Positions 50,163 through 58,887 of a stretch of DNA of 64,000 bases are shown piece after piece. The first letter of the stretch is position 1. Each line of letters starts with the position of its first letter. The stretch lies in NCBI GenBank assembly GCA_029881795.1, contig JAOULX010000001.1, positions 310,001 to 374,000 of the forward strand. The letters are read 5' to 3'. A program made the position numbers and the translations under genes. The stretch comes from Gammaproteobacteria bacterium (lineage in GTDB: Bacteria; Pseudomonadota; Gammaproteobacteria; SZUA-229). The notes beneath the pieces were generated by a model, which saw only the letters and a list, made by a program, of their open reading frames with translations, searched no databases and was not told where the DNA came from.

Positions 50163-50206
50163 GCCAGCCGCACGCAAGTATAAGCAAGCGTGCGGCTTGT
50201 GTTTTA
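50163..50206. terminator. Convergent terminator between the protease and pyrC' genes
   Basis: The 9-bp stem GCCGCACGC / GCGTGCGGC has a 12-base loop. It lies 15 bp after the protease stop and just beyond the pyrC' stop, with a loose T-run (TTGTGTTTTATTT) on the plus strand. Confidence 0.65.
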
Positions 50207-51490
50207 TTTGATCAGCTGTCCGCTAATAATGGTATGCACGACCTGATTCTCAAAATTCCAGCCTAAAAACGGGGTGTTTTTACCCTGACTCTTCATCTTT
50301 GTTGTTTCCAGTGTCCAGTCCTTATTCGGATTGATGATGGCCAGATCAGCGCAGGCACCGATCGACAGATGGCCTTTATCTATACCGAGTATTTTTGCCG
50401 GTGCAGAAGTGAGAGCGGTAACCGCTTGTGACCAGTCGAGTATATTTTCTGTAACCAGCTTAAAGGTCAGTGGTAGCAAAGTGTCGAGGCCCGAAATACC
50501 GGGCTCAGTTGCCGGGAATGGGTGCAGTTTTGCATCTTCTTCATGAGGCTGATGATCGGAGCAGATTGCCTGAACCACACCGCTTGCAACAGCCTGTCGG
50601 AGGATGTCTCGGTCACGCAGTTCTCTGAACGGTGGCAGCACATGGCAATGGCTGTTATAGGTGCTCAGATCCATCTCAGTTAAGAACAGCTGGTGAATAG
50701 CGACATCGGCACTGACTTTTAATCCCTGTTGTTGTGCCTGCTGAATCAGTGCAATGCTGCGAGCTGATGAAAGTCGGCCAAAATGCACGCGGGCACCAAT
50801 CGCAGCGACCAATTCAAGATCTCTGGCAATGATTGTGCTTTCAGCTGCATCCGGAATTCCGGGCAGCCCTAGTCTTGTCGCCACTGCGCCTTCGTGGGCG
50901 CAGCCGTGGTTGCTCAGGTAAGGCTCGTTGGGTTCGATGAAAACCGTTAAGTCATGTGAGCGGGCATATTCCAGTGCCCGCCGTAAAACCAGAGTGTTGG
51001 TGATGGGCTGGCTAGCATTGGATATGCCGACGCAACCTGCCGCCTTAAGCGCAGCCATTTCACTCAAGTGTTCGCCTTTTAATTTTGATGTCATGGCGCC
51101 GAGACAAACAATATGACTATGGCCTGCATGTTTAACGCCGTGATTAATCAAATCAACAACGGATTTTTCATCAATCACCGGGTCGGTATCGGGCGGGCAG
51201 CACAAGGTGGTGATACCGGCCTTTGATGCGGCAATTGTTTCACTTCTGATAGTGGCTTTGTGCTCCAGCCCCGGTTCGCGAAGGCGGGCGCAGAGGTCGA
51301 TGATTCCGGGCATGATAATCAGCCCTTTGGCATCGATTTCCTGAACGGCGCTGTTTTTAGCCTGATCGATGTGATCGTCGATGGCAATAATCAGTCCGTT
51401 TTCGATGTAGATATCTTTGACAGCATCGAGCTGGTTGGCCGGGTCAATCAGGCGGCCCTGTTTAATTAGAATGGCAGATGACGGCTTCAT
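50204..51490 (-). CDS. pyrX: Dihydroorotase-like protein lacking the catalytic metal site (PyrC'/PyrX)
   Basis: A 428-aa protein homologous to class I dihydroorotase, but the metal-binding HxH after the first strand is Cys67-Ala-Arg69 in [11 protein letters not shown]. Its neighbour is pyrB, as in Pseudomonas, where the inactive homologue (pyrC' or pyrX) forms a complex needed for aspartate transcarbamoylase assembly. The same structural role is likely here. Later parts ([20 protein letters not shown]) are conserved. It overlaps pyrB by 4 bp. A catalytic dihydroorotase must be encoded elsewhere. Confidence 0.9.
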   Translation of the reverse strand: MKPSSAILIKQGRLIDPANQLDAVKDIYIENGLIIAIDDHIDQAKNSAVQEIDAKGLIIMPGIIDLCARLREPGLEHKATIRSETIAASKAGITTLCCPPDTDPVIDEKSVVDLINHGVKHAGHSHIVCLGAMTSKLKGEHLSEMAALKAAGCVGISNASQPITNTLVLRRALEYARSHDLTVFIEPNEPYLSNHGCAHEGAVATRLGLPGIPDAAESTIIARDLELVAAIGARVHFGRLSSARSIALIQQAQQQGLKVSADVAIHQLFLTEMDLSTYNSHCHVLPPFRELRDRDILRQAVASGVVQAICSDHQPHEEDAKLHPFPATEPGISGLDTLLPLTFKLVTENILDWSQAVTALTSAPAKILGIDKGHLSIGACADLAIINPNKDWTLETTKMKSQGKNTPFLGWNFENQVVHTIISGQLIK

Positions 51491-52512
51491 TTTTCGTCCC
51501 CAGTCTGCTGTGCACTGGTGCCTAAGGTCATTGACATGATGGCCATGCGCACAGCAATGCCATTACTGACCTGGTCTAAGATAACAGACTGCTCACCATC
51601 GGCCACGCAAGATTCGATTTCAACACCGCGATTAATGGGTCCGGGGTGCATCACAATAGCGTCCGGTTTGGCATATTTGAGTGTCTGGCTGGTTAAGCCG
51701 TATTGCTGATAGTATTCGAGCTCACTCGGCAACATGGCACCTTGCATACGTTCTTTTTGCAGTCGCAGCATGATGATGACGTCGGCGTCTTGTATGCCTT
51801 GTTGCAGATTGTAATGCACTTTAACACCAAGTTTCTCGATGTTGGCGGGTAACAGGGTACGCGGTGCAACGACTCTGATTTCGCCGGTGTTGAGTGTGTT
51901 TAAGGCATGAATTTGTGAGCGGGCCACACGTGAGTGCAGAATGTCACCGACGATGGCAACACGCAGTGCACTGAAATCATGACCCTTATTTTGTCGAATA
52001 GTGAGCAGGTCCAGCATCGCCTGGGTAGGATGTGCATGACGGCCATCACCGGCGTTTAAGACGCTGATGTGGGGCGCAACATGGCGGGCGGCAAAATGCG
52101 CCGCACCGGAGTCCTGATGGCGGATCACAAACATATCGGTTTGCATGGCCTGCAAATTGTAAAGAGTATCAAGCAGTGACTCGCCCTTACTGGTGGCGGA
52201 GGTGCTGATGTTGATATTGAGCACATCAGCAGATAAACGCTTGGCTGCCAGCTCAAACGTAGTGCGGGTTCGGGTGCTGGCTTCAAAAAATAAATTAGTG
52301 ATGGTTTTACCGCGTAATAAAGGGACTTTTTTAACTGTGCGGTTATTAACGCCGGTAAAATTTTCAGCGGTGTCCAGTATTTCGGTGAGGATCTCGCTCC
52401 CCAGTCCCTCAATTGTCAGGAAATGCTTTAAACGTCCATTTTCATCCAGCTGGATATTCCAGTGATCTTGTCCCAGTAAAGGGTTGGTTGCGCGGGCGTT
52501 TTTGTTCACCAT
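51487..52512 (-). CDS. pyrB: Aspartate carbamoyltransferase catalytic subunit
   Basis: PyrB forms carbamoyl-aspartate in UMP synthesis. The 341-aa length and the flanking pyrC' match the Pseudomonas-type enzyme, which lacks the PyrI subunit. Carbamoyl-phosphate motif [15 protein letters not shown] (about residues 73-87), the HPTQAMLDL motif and [10 protein letters not shown] are present. The long N-terminal extension (about 40 residues before the usual start) is typical of this class and mediates contact with PyrC'. It lies 18 bp after pyrR. Confidence 0.96.
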   Translation of the reverse strand: MVNKNARATNPLLGQDHWNIQLDENGRLKHFLTIEGLGSEILTEILDTAENFTGVNNRTVKKVPLLRGKTITNLFFEASTRTRTTFELAAKRLSADVLNINISTSATSKGESLLDTLYNLQAMQTDMFVIRHQDSGAAHFAARHVAPHISVLNAGDGRHAHPTQAMLDLLTIRQNKGHDFSALRVAIVGDILHSRVARSQIHALNTLNTGEIRVVAPRTLLPANIEKLGVKVHYNLQQGIQDADVIIMLRLQKERMQGAMLPSELEYYQQYGLTSQTLKYAKPDAIVMHPGPINRGVEIESCVADGEQSVILDQVSNGIAVRMAIMSMTLGTSAQQTGDEK

Positions 52513-52530
52513 GTCTTAATCAGGTCTCGT

Positions 52531-53043
52531 TCAGGATAAGGTTGTGTTCTTGATGTCAAAAGCCAGTGGTTCTGGCCCGGTTAATTTGACCTGTATATCG
52601 TCGCTTAGCGTCAGTTGCTGGCCGACGATATCGGCTCTGATCGGTAGTTCGCGGCCATCGCGTTCGAGCAGACAAACCAGTGTGATAGAGGCTGGACGGC
52701 CATAATCAAATAACTCGTTCATCGCAGCGCGAATTGTGCGCCCGGTTTGTAATACGTCATCGACCAGTATGATGTGGCGATTTTCAATTTCATTGGGCAA
52801 GGTGGTTGGTGTCACCTGCGGGTGAACACCAATGCGCGAAAAGTCGTCACGGTAAAAGCTGATATTGAGACTGGCCAGCGGTTCGCTGATCTGCAGATTG
52901 TCATGTAACTGTTTGGCAACCCAGACACCGCCGGTATGGATGCCGACCATAACAGGGTCTGTGATGTTTTTTTTCGGTAAAAATTCAGTGAGCTTTTGAG
53001 TTAAACTCTGGATTAAAATATCAGGGCTGGTTATTTTTGTCAT
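52531..53043 (-). CDS. pyrR: Bifunctional PyrR (pyr regulator / uracil phosphoribosyltransferase)
   Basis: A 170-aa type I phosphoribosyltransferase with the PRPP motif HIILVDDVLQTGRTIRAAM. In Gram-positives PyrR controls pyr attenuation by binding mRNA; in gammaproteobacteria with this gene order its role is less clear and may be enzymatic. No PyrR-type attenuator was recognised upstream. It overlaps ruvX by 23 bp. Confidence 0.93.
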   Translation of the reverse strand: MTKITSPDILIQSLTQKLTEFLPKKNITDPVMVGIHTGGVWVAKQLHDNLQISEPLASLNISFYRDDFSRIGVHPQVTPTTLPNEIENRHIILVDDVLQTGRTIRAAMNELFDYGRPASITLVCLLERDGRELPIRADIVGQQLTLSDDIQVKLTGPEPLAFDIKNTTLS

Positions 53044-53503
53044 ATTGTTGTTGTAGCCAGGTTTCCGTGATCAGTGCTGCCGCTAGTTTATCAATTTCGT
53101 GTTTGTTTTGCTTGTCTATTTTTTTAGTTTGTTTGAGTTGTTCTTCGGCTTCAAAAGAAGACAGGGTTTCGGAGACAGTAAAAACAGGCAGCCCGAAGCG
53201 GCCATGTAAGCGCCGGGAGAATTTATCGGCGCGTAAGGTCATTTCGGTTGCTTTGCCGTCGAGTAAATAAGGCAGCCCTACAACCAGTGCTTCGGGTTTC
53301 CATTCATTCAATAATGCTTCAATCCGTTGCCAGTCGGGTTTATCGTTGACATTGTTAAGTGTTTGCAGCGGTGTGGCGCTGGATGTCAGGGTTTGACCGA
53401 CGGCAATGCCGATACGTTTAGCGCCAAAATCGAAACCCAGGACAGTGTGAATGACTTTGTTCTGACTCGGTAGTCCAGTTTTGCCGGGGCTGATTTCAGG
53501 CAT
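53021..53503 (-). CDS. ruvX: RuvX/YqgF family RNase H-like protein
   Basis: A 160-aa RNase H-fold protein of the YqgF/RuvX family, implicated in 16S rRNA 5' processing and Holliday-junction resolution. FDFGAKRIGIAVGQT carries the first catalytic Asp, and VVGLPYLLDGK and the FSRRL-segment are conserved. A ~15-residue N-terminal extension precedes the usual start, and a later start is possible. It overlaps yqgE by 8 bp and pyrR by 23 bp. Confidence 0.92.
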   Translation of the reverse strand: MPEISPGKTGLPSQNKVIHTVLGFDFGAKRIGIAVGQTLTSSATPLQTLNNVNDKPDWQRIEALLNEWKPEALVVGLPYLLDGKATEMTLRADKFSRRLHGRFGLPVFTVSETLSSFEAEEQLKQTKKIDKQNKHEIDKLAAALITETWLQQQYDKNNQP

Positions 53504-54074
53504 GTCCTGCGTCGTTGCTTAATAATTGTAAATCGATGCCGAGTAATGAGGCCGCTGACTCCCAGCGTTTTTCAATCGGTGTATGGAAAATAATATCTGC
53601 ATTTGCCGGGCAGCTTAACCAGAGGTTGTCTGCCATTTCCTGTTCAAGCTGACCACTACCCCAGCCGGCATAGCCCAGAGTAATCAGGTGCTGTTCAGGG
53701 CCCTGATTGCTGGCAATCGCTTTGAGAATGTCTTTTGAACTGGTGAGCTGGATCTGATCGGTGACATCAAGACTGGCGTCCCATTTTTCATCGGTTTTGC
53801 TATGTAAAATAAAACCGCGATCGGTTTGCACCGGGCCACCGTGATAAATGGTTTCATGTGCGATATCACTGCTGGATGATTTGAGCTGGATTTGATCCAG
53901 AATATCCTGCAACAGAATGTCTGACGGGCGGTTAATGGTGACACCCATCGCGCCTTCCTGATTATGTTCACAAATATATGTGACAGATTGACTGAAGTTG
54001 ACATCGTCAAGTGACGGCATAGCGATCAGAAAATGATTGCGGAGATACTGGGTAGCTGTTTTTTGGGTTTCCAT
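53496..54074 (-). CDS. yqgE: UPF0301 family protein YqgE
   Basis: A 192-aa protein with the YqgE/AlgH signature: YLRNHFLIAMPSLDDVNFSQS, EGAMGVTINRP, YHGGPVQTDRGFILHS and LGYAGWGSGQLEQE. AlgH in Pseudomonas influences alginate production, but the biochemistry is unknown. The overlap with ruvX is the usual yqgEF arrangement. Confidence 0.95.
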   Translation of the reverse strand: METQKTATQYLRNHFLIAMPSLDDVNFSQSVTYICEHNQEGAMGVTINRPSDILLQDILDQIQLKSSSSDIAHETIYHGGPVQTDRGFILHSKTDEKWDASLDVTDQIQLTSSKDILKAIASNQGPEQHLITLGYAGWGSGQLEQEMADNLWLSCPANADIIFHTPIEKRWESAASLLGIDLQLLSNDAGHA

Positions 54075-54147
54075 TGTATAAGCATATACGGAAATTTGAA
54101 TTTTACCGCTTAATCTGACAAATTAAATTCAGTAGTCGCAAAATTGG

Positions 54148-55023
54148 CTAATGACTGCTCAGTGAATGGTCGCTTTCAAAGACCCAGCTGCGGGTGATAT
54201 GGATGATATCGGCCTGCTTTTTTAGTGCTTCGGGGAAGCTCTCAAACGGCGATGCGAGGCTGATAATGCGCCTTGCTGCATCATCTAGTATTTTATGGCC
54301 GGACGAGCGCTGTAAATTGTATTTAATCAGTTCACCTTTATCATTAATAACAACATCCATGATTAAGGTCCCGCTGAGTCTGCTGCGAACCGCTTCATCC
54401 GGGTAATTGAGATTACCGATCCGTTCGACCTTATCAATCCATTTGCGCATATAGCTGGCAGCAACGTGTTCGCGGGTGCGTGAATTGATGAATTTTTCAC
54501 GCGGTTTTTTGGTCAGCTCTTCAGTGGTTTTATCGAGCTCTGCCGCCAGTCGGGCAATTTCTGCCTGATAATCCGGTGTCTGTTCAGAGGGCGGAGTTGC
54601 TTCTTCATGCGGACTGATATTGGGATCAGTGTTAACTGAATAATCCGATTGTTGTTGAGTGAGCAGTCTCTGCTGATTGTTTTGCTGTATTTTATTGATC
54701 GAGGCAATGCTCTGCTCAGGCGCAACACCGGGTGTCTCTGACAATGTCGGTGCCGAAAACATATCAGTGGGTCGAAGTTTTTGCTCGGAATTTCCGCCGC
54801 CATCCTGTGAAACCTGTGCCAGATAATCGGCTTTTAGTGGGTTTGAGCTGCTCTTGTTTTGAACCAGGATGACATCCAGTGTCGGTGCTGTTTCTGACTT
54901 ATCTTCATCACCAGAAAAGGTAATGCCGAGAATGATAATGCCGTGAAAAATCGCCATTAACAAAATCGTCATGCTGAGTCTGTCGCCTGAGCCGACTTTT
55001 GTTGGGGGGATTATCGCAGCCAT
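54148..55023 (-). CDS. TonB family energy-transducing protein
   Basis: A 291-aa inner-membrane-anchored protein. One membrane helix lies at about residues 19-37, followed by a Pro/Gln-rich periplasmic spacer (about 45-165) with no long Pro-Lys repeat. The C-terminal TonB domain (about 200-285) contains YPDEAVRSRLSGTLIMDV and SSGHKILDDAA. In Pseudomonas the TonB gene at this position (tonB3) is needed for twitching motility, and the pil genes are nearby here too. Confidence 0.88.
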   Translation of the reverse strand: MAAIIPPTKVGSGDRLSMTILLMAIFHGIIILGITFSGDEDKSETAPTLDVILVQNKSSSNPLKADYLAQVSQDGGGNSEQKLRPTDMFSAPTLSETPGVAPEQSIASINKIQQNNQQRLLTQQQSDYSVNTDPNISPHEEATPPSEQTPDYQAEIARLAAELDKTTEELTKKPREKFINSRTREHVAASYMRKWIDKVERIGNLNYPDEAVRSRLSGTLIMDVVINDKGELIKYNLQRSSGHKILDDAARRIISLASPFESFPEALKKQADIIHITRSWVFESDHSLSSH

Positions 55024-55053
55024 AGGGTTATTGAGCTCATAATAAAAAGGGAG

Positions 55054-56121
55054 TTAGAGTTTTTCACTGATCGTTACCGATGCGCCTTGACTGTTTAGCT
55101 GGATACGCTGCGCCATGGCTGGATTCATGTGTATATCACCATTGGCAGCGACCAGCATAACAAATTTAATCCCCATTTTTTGGGCGATGCGATGCCAATG
55201 TTCCGGCCCTGCAACGAAAAGCGCAGTAGCGGCGGCATCAGCCAAACCGGCATCATTATCGATCACCGTAACCGACTGTGACAAGTTGGCCGAATAGCCG
55301 GTTCTGGGGTCAAGAATGTGATTGTAGCGGGTGTTATTAAAGATGAAGTAGCGTTCATAATCACCCGAAGTAAACACGCTTTCCTCATTCGAGGCTTCGA
55401 CCGAGGCGATGACAGTCTGTTTATCGCGAGGATGGCGAATACCGATACGCCAGGCTCGGTCGATATGCTGACCGAGTACTTTGAGGTCGCCACCGGCATT
55501 GATAACGGCCTGTTCAATACCAAGTTTTTTTAAGGTCTGTATGCTGCGTTGAATCGCGAAGCCCTTAGCAAAAGCACCGAAATTTAGTTGCACGCTTTCA
55601 TTATCACTTTGAAGCTGTATGTTATTGAGTTGCAGGTTCTGCATCGACGGATTAGCAGCGACCAGGGCATCAATTTGCTGTTTGTCAGGCGGTTGTTTGT
55701 TGTCTTTTTCGTGCTCATGAAAACGCCACAGATTAATCAACTGGCCGATTGCCGGATTAAAAAGGCCTTCAGATTGCTGATAATAATCCTGGCTTTGTCG
55801 AATTAACGGGATCAGGTGCAACGGCAAGCTGAAGGCTGCTTTAGTAGGGATCAGAGAATTTACCCGCGCTAACGGACCGTTTAACCACGGGTTCCAGACG
55901 CGATGCCAGTATTCGAAGTCCTCATCTAAAGTGTTGAAGGCTTGCTGAGCCAGGGCTTCATCAGTGCTAAGTACAGTGACATCGATTACAGTGCCAAAGC
56001 TGAGGATGGCGTGCTGATATTTTTTTGCCGTTGGCGAGGCCGTTTCCGCGGTATTGTCAGGCGTGGCATCGCAGGCGCAAAGTATAAAGAGGCTGATGAC
56101 AGCCAGATAGTATGTTTTCAT
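55054..56121 (-). CDS. apbE: FAD:protein FMN transferase (ApbE family lipoprotein)
   Basis: ApbE attaches FMN to Thr residues of extracytoplasmic flavoproteins such as NqrB/NqrC and RnfG. The 355-aa protein starts with a lipoprotein-type signal (VISLFILCAC). Conserved blocks are FGTVIDVTV, NFGAFAKGFAIQ, VINAGGDLKVLG, YNHILDPRTGYSA and ADAAATALFVAG. Its stop lies 30 bp upstream of tonB, and its start overlaps the gshB stop by 4 bp. The gene is not found at this place in Pseudomonas. Confidence 0.93.
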   Translation of the reverse strand: MKTYYLAVISLFILCACDATPDNTAETASPTAKKYQHAILSFGTVIDVTVLSTDEALAQQAFNTLDEDFEYWHRVWNPWLNGPLARVNSLIPTKAAFSLPLHLIPLIRQSQDYYQQSEGLFNPAIGQLINLWRFHEHEKDNKQPPDKQQIDALVAANPSMQNLQLNNIQLQSDNESVQLNFGAFAKGFAIQRSIQTLKKLGIEQAVINAGGDLKVLGQHIDRAWRIGIRHPRDKQTVIASVEASNEESVFTSGDYERYFIFNNTRYNHILDPRTGYSANLSQSVTVIDNDAGLADAAATALFVAGPEHWHRIAQKMGIKFVMLVAANGDIHMNPAMAQRIQLNSQGASVTISEKL

Positions 56122-57071
56122 GATGCTAGTTTGGTCTCAATAAGGTTCATTAAATCAGTGGCGATATCCAAACCAAATTGAGCATCGAGTTCACGAATAC
56201 AGGTCGGGCTGGTCACGTTGATTTCTGTCAGGTAATCACCGATCACATCGATGCCTACAAACAGCAGGCCTCGAGCTTTTAAAGTTGGTCCTACTTGTTG
56301 GCAAATCCAACGATCCCGCTCGCTTAAAGGCTGACCGATAGCGCTGCCGCCGGCTGCCAGATTACCGCGTGTTTCACCTTTTGCCGGTATTCGCGCCAGT
56401 GCATAAGGCACGGCTTCACCATCAATTAATAAAATGCGTTTATCACCTTCTGTAATTGCCGGGATAAACTGCTGAGCCATCGTCATTTTAGTGCCGTTAT
56501 CGGTTAATGTTTCGATAATGACATTGAGGTTCGGGTCGTTCGCGCGTACCCGGAAAATAGATGCTCCTCCCATGCCATCGAGCGGTTTTAAAATAACGTC
56601 GTTATGTTTAAAAATAAAAGCCTTGAGTTGATTTTTGTGGCAGCTGACCAGATTGGCGACGCAGCATTGAGGAAACTGACTGGTAAAAAGTTTTTCATTG
56701 GCATCCCGGATGCTGGCGGCTTTATTGACCACCAGCGCGCCTTGTTGCTCGGCCAGCTCAAGCAGATAAGTGATGTAGACGTAGTCCATATTAAAAGGCG
56801 GGTCGAGGCGCATTAACAACACATCAAAAAAATCGACTGACAAATCGACAGCTTGTTCTGCCTGATACCAATTCTCAGGGTTGTCTTCGAGCTGGATTTT
56901 GCTTGCTGATGTGCGCACTTTTGAATCTGAAATATAAAGGTCCTGAGGCCGGATATAGTAAATTTCCCAGTGCTTTTTTTGTGCTGCCAGCATCATTGCG
57001 AAGCTGCTGTCTTTTTTTGTATTGATGTTTTCAATAGGGTCCATGATGACCCCGATTTTTATTGTATTCAT
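56118..57071 (-). CDS. gshB: Glutathione synthetase
   Basis: GshB ligates gamma-glutamylcysteine and glycine with ATP. The 317-aa ATP-grasp protein has the family blocks GVIMDPIENIN (start), VLLMRLDPPFN, the ATP-grasp loop LKPLDGMGGASIFRV, and INVTSPTCIRELD near the C-terminus. Glutathione reductase is also in the window. gshB lies upstream of the pil genes in divergent orientation. Confidence 0.97.
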   Translation of the reverse strand: MNTIKIGVIMDPIENINTKKDSSFAMMLAAQKKHWEIYYIRPQDLYISDSKVRTSASKIQLEDNPENWYQAEQAVDLSVDFFDVLLMRLDPPFNMDYVYITYLLELAEQQGALVVNKAASIRDANEKLFTSQFPQCCVANLVSCHKNQLKAFIFKHNDVILKPLDGMGGASIFRVRANDPNLNVIIETLTDNGTKMTMAQQFIPAITEGDKRILLIDGEAVPYALARIPAKGETRGNLAAGGSAIGQPLSERDRWICQQVGPTLKARGLLFVGIDVIGDYLTEINVTSPTCIRELDAQFGLDIATDLMNLIETKLAS

Positions 57072-57436
57072 GCCGGGAATTCTAATCGTAAATGATGATC
57101 AAGTAATGGTTTTTACGCCAACATTCGAGATTTTGTCAGCCTTTATCTAGCAAACTACACTATAGTTTAACATTAAGTAAGTCCGATAAACGGGGCAGGA
57201 ATTCGGCTGAAATCGTCACAAAAGTGTTAATTGCCATAGAATACAATGAGTTAGGTTTATTATGGTGATATTTTACTTAACATTTGTGGGCTAAGTTTCT
57301 TAATAAATGGCATTTTTTATTTGCGTAAGCCTATGACATAGGCTAAATTACAAGCAAATAACAGCCGGTGCGAAGACCTGTAATATTTAAAATAAAATAT
57401 GTAAATTCAAAGTTTACGTAAGTAATTGGGAATACT
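57072..57436. other. 365-bp divergent intergenic region between gshB and pilG
   Basis: No reading frame is supported. The region is AT-rich and must contain promoters for both gshB (left) and the pil-chp operon (right). It contains the perfect palindrome at 57328-57344 and a TTACGTAA element at 57414-57421. No terminator is seen. Confidence 0.6.
57328..57344. promoter_or_regulatory. Perfect 17-bp palindrome upstream of pilG
   Basis: AGCCTATG-A-CATAGGCT is a perfect inverted repeat with a single central base, about 93 bp before the pilG start. It could be a dimeric regulator site controlling the pil-chp operon. Its identity is unknown. Confidence 0.5.
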
Positions 57437-57841
57437 ATGGCAGACGATTCTGTTGAAATTTCAGGGTTAAAAGTAATGGTGATTGATGACAGTAAAACCA
57501 TTCGCCGGACTGCAGAAAATCTATTAAAAAAAGAAGGCTGCGATGTTGTCACAGCCATAGATGGTTTTGAGGCTTTGTCTAAAATTGCCGAACATAAACC
57601 GGATATCATTTTTGTAGATATTATGATGCCAAGACTGGATGGATATCAGACCTGTGCATTGATTAAACATAATAACGTTTTTAAAAGCACGCCGGTCATT
57701 ATGTTATCCAGTAAAGACAGTATCTTTGATCGTGCGCGTGGTCGTATTGTTGGCTCAGAACAATATTTAACCAAACCGTTTACTAAAGATGATTTGCTTG
57801 ATGCGATTAAGCAATATGCATTCAATGACTCGGCAGCTTAA
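57437..57841 (+). CDS. pilG: Type IV pili response regulator PilG
   Basis: A 134-aa single-domain receiver. The phospho-acceptor is Asp61 (FVDIMMPRLDG), with the acidic pair VIDDS and the Lys of YLTKPF. PilG is the CheY-like output of the Chp system that promotes pilus extension. It is the first gene of the pilGHIJ-chpA operon. Confidence 0.93.
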   Translation: MADDSVEISGLKVMVIDDSKTIRRTAENLLKKEGCDVVTAIDGFEALSKIAEHKPDIIFVDIMMPRLDGYQTCALIKHNNVFKSTPVIMLSSKDSIFDRARGRIVGSEQYLTKPFTKDDLLDAIKQYAFNDSAA

Positions 57842-57905
57842 AAGTTACGTTGATCAGCAGCAGAAAGTAACTGAAATTTTAATTTTTAATTGGGTGGTAT
57901 AAAAA

Positions 57906-58271
57906 ATGGCGCATATATTAATAGTTGATGATTCGCCTACAGAGGTGCATGTATATCAGGGCTATCTGGAGAAGAACGGACATCAGGTGTCGGTTGCTAC
58001 TTCGGGAGAGGAAGGCGTAGAAAAAGCAAAAGAAGCCTTGCCTGACCTGATACTGATGGATGTGGTGATGCCAGGAATGAACGGTTTTCAGGCGACACGC
58101 TCTTTAAGTAAAGATGATTCAACTAAAGATATTCCTATTATTATTATAACAACTAAAGACCAGGAAACTGATAAGGTCTGGGGTATGCGTCAGGGAGCAA
58201 AGGACTATATTGTTAAGCCGGCTAAAGAATCGGAATTAATCGAACGCGTTAATTCAGTCCTGGGTGGCTAG
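57906..58271 (+). CDS. pilH: Type IV pili response regulator PilH
   Basis: A 121-aa single-domain receiver with Asp52 (LMDVVMPGMNG), acidic pair VDDS and the Lys of YIVKPA. PilH is the second CheY-like regulator and is thought to drive retraction or act as a phosphate sink. It follows pilG by 64 bp. Confidence 0.93.
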   Translation: MAHILIVDDSPTEVHVYQGYLEKNGHQVSVATSGEEGVEKAKEALPDLILMDVVMPGMNGFQATRSLSKDDSTKDIPIIIITTKDQETDKVWGMRQGAKDYIVKPAKESELIERVNSVLGG

Positions 58272-58314
58272 TAGCCCCGAATTTATCATGCCGAAAGCTT
58301 AAGAGCCGAAAAAG

Positions 58315-58845
58315 ATGGCAAGCCCTTTTGAAGTATTACAATCTGTAGAAGCAGAGTCATTAAATAAGGCTGCCGGTTTACCGATTCTTGATGATGTTAA
58401 GCAATCGTGGACAGGTATAGGGTTCAGAATCGGCGATTCATTACTGGTCGCTTCAATGGATGAAGTGGCAGAAATACTGCACATGCCGGTCTATACGCAG
58501 ATTCCCGGTGTTCGTTCGTGGATGGTTGGTCTGGCGAATGTGCGCGGTAATTTATTGCCTTTATTAGATTTAAAAGGTTTTGTAACAGGTCAGGATGCGG
58601 CATCAAGAAAAGACTGCCGGGTACTGGTGGCAAGACATGAAAGCGGAATGACCGGTTTAGTCGTTGACGAAATATTGGGTCTGAAACATTTCTATCTTGA
58701 AGAGCAGGCCTATGAAATACCGACACTGGCAGATAACCTTCGACCATATATAAAAATGGCATTTAAAAATGCAGATCAATACTGGCCAGTATTTAGTTTT
58801 GCAAAATTAATACAACAAGAAAAGTTTTTACAAATTGCTATCTAA
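58315..58845 (+). CDS. pilI: CheW-like adaptor PilI
   Basis: A 176-aa CheW-domain protein that couples PilJ to ChpA. The CheW fold is seen in WTGIGFRIGDSLLVASMDEV and VRGNLLPLLDLKGF. The N-terminal ~40 residues are an extension seen in PilI. It lies between pilH and pilJ, the Pseudomonas order. Confidence 0.92.
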   Translation: MASPFEVLQSVEAESLNKAAGLPILDDVKQSWTGIGFRIGDSLLVASMDEVAEILHMPVYTQIPGVRSWMVGLANVRGNLLPLLDLKGFVTGQDAASRKDCRVLVARHESGMTGLVVDEILGLKHFYLEEQAYEIPTLADNLRPYIKMAFKNADQYWPVFSFAKLIQQEKFLQIAI

Positions 58846-58887
58846 TAAATAGCCGCAGTGTAGAAATGAGAGTGAGGAATAGTGGTT

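Noticed and set aside
52531..53043. PyrR-binding attenuator controlling the pyr genes
   Set aside because: pyrR is inside an overlapping operon with no upstream leader, and no anti-antiterminator hairpins were visible.
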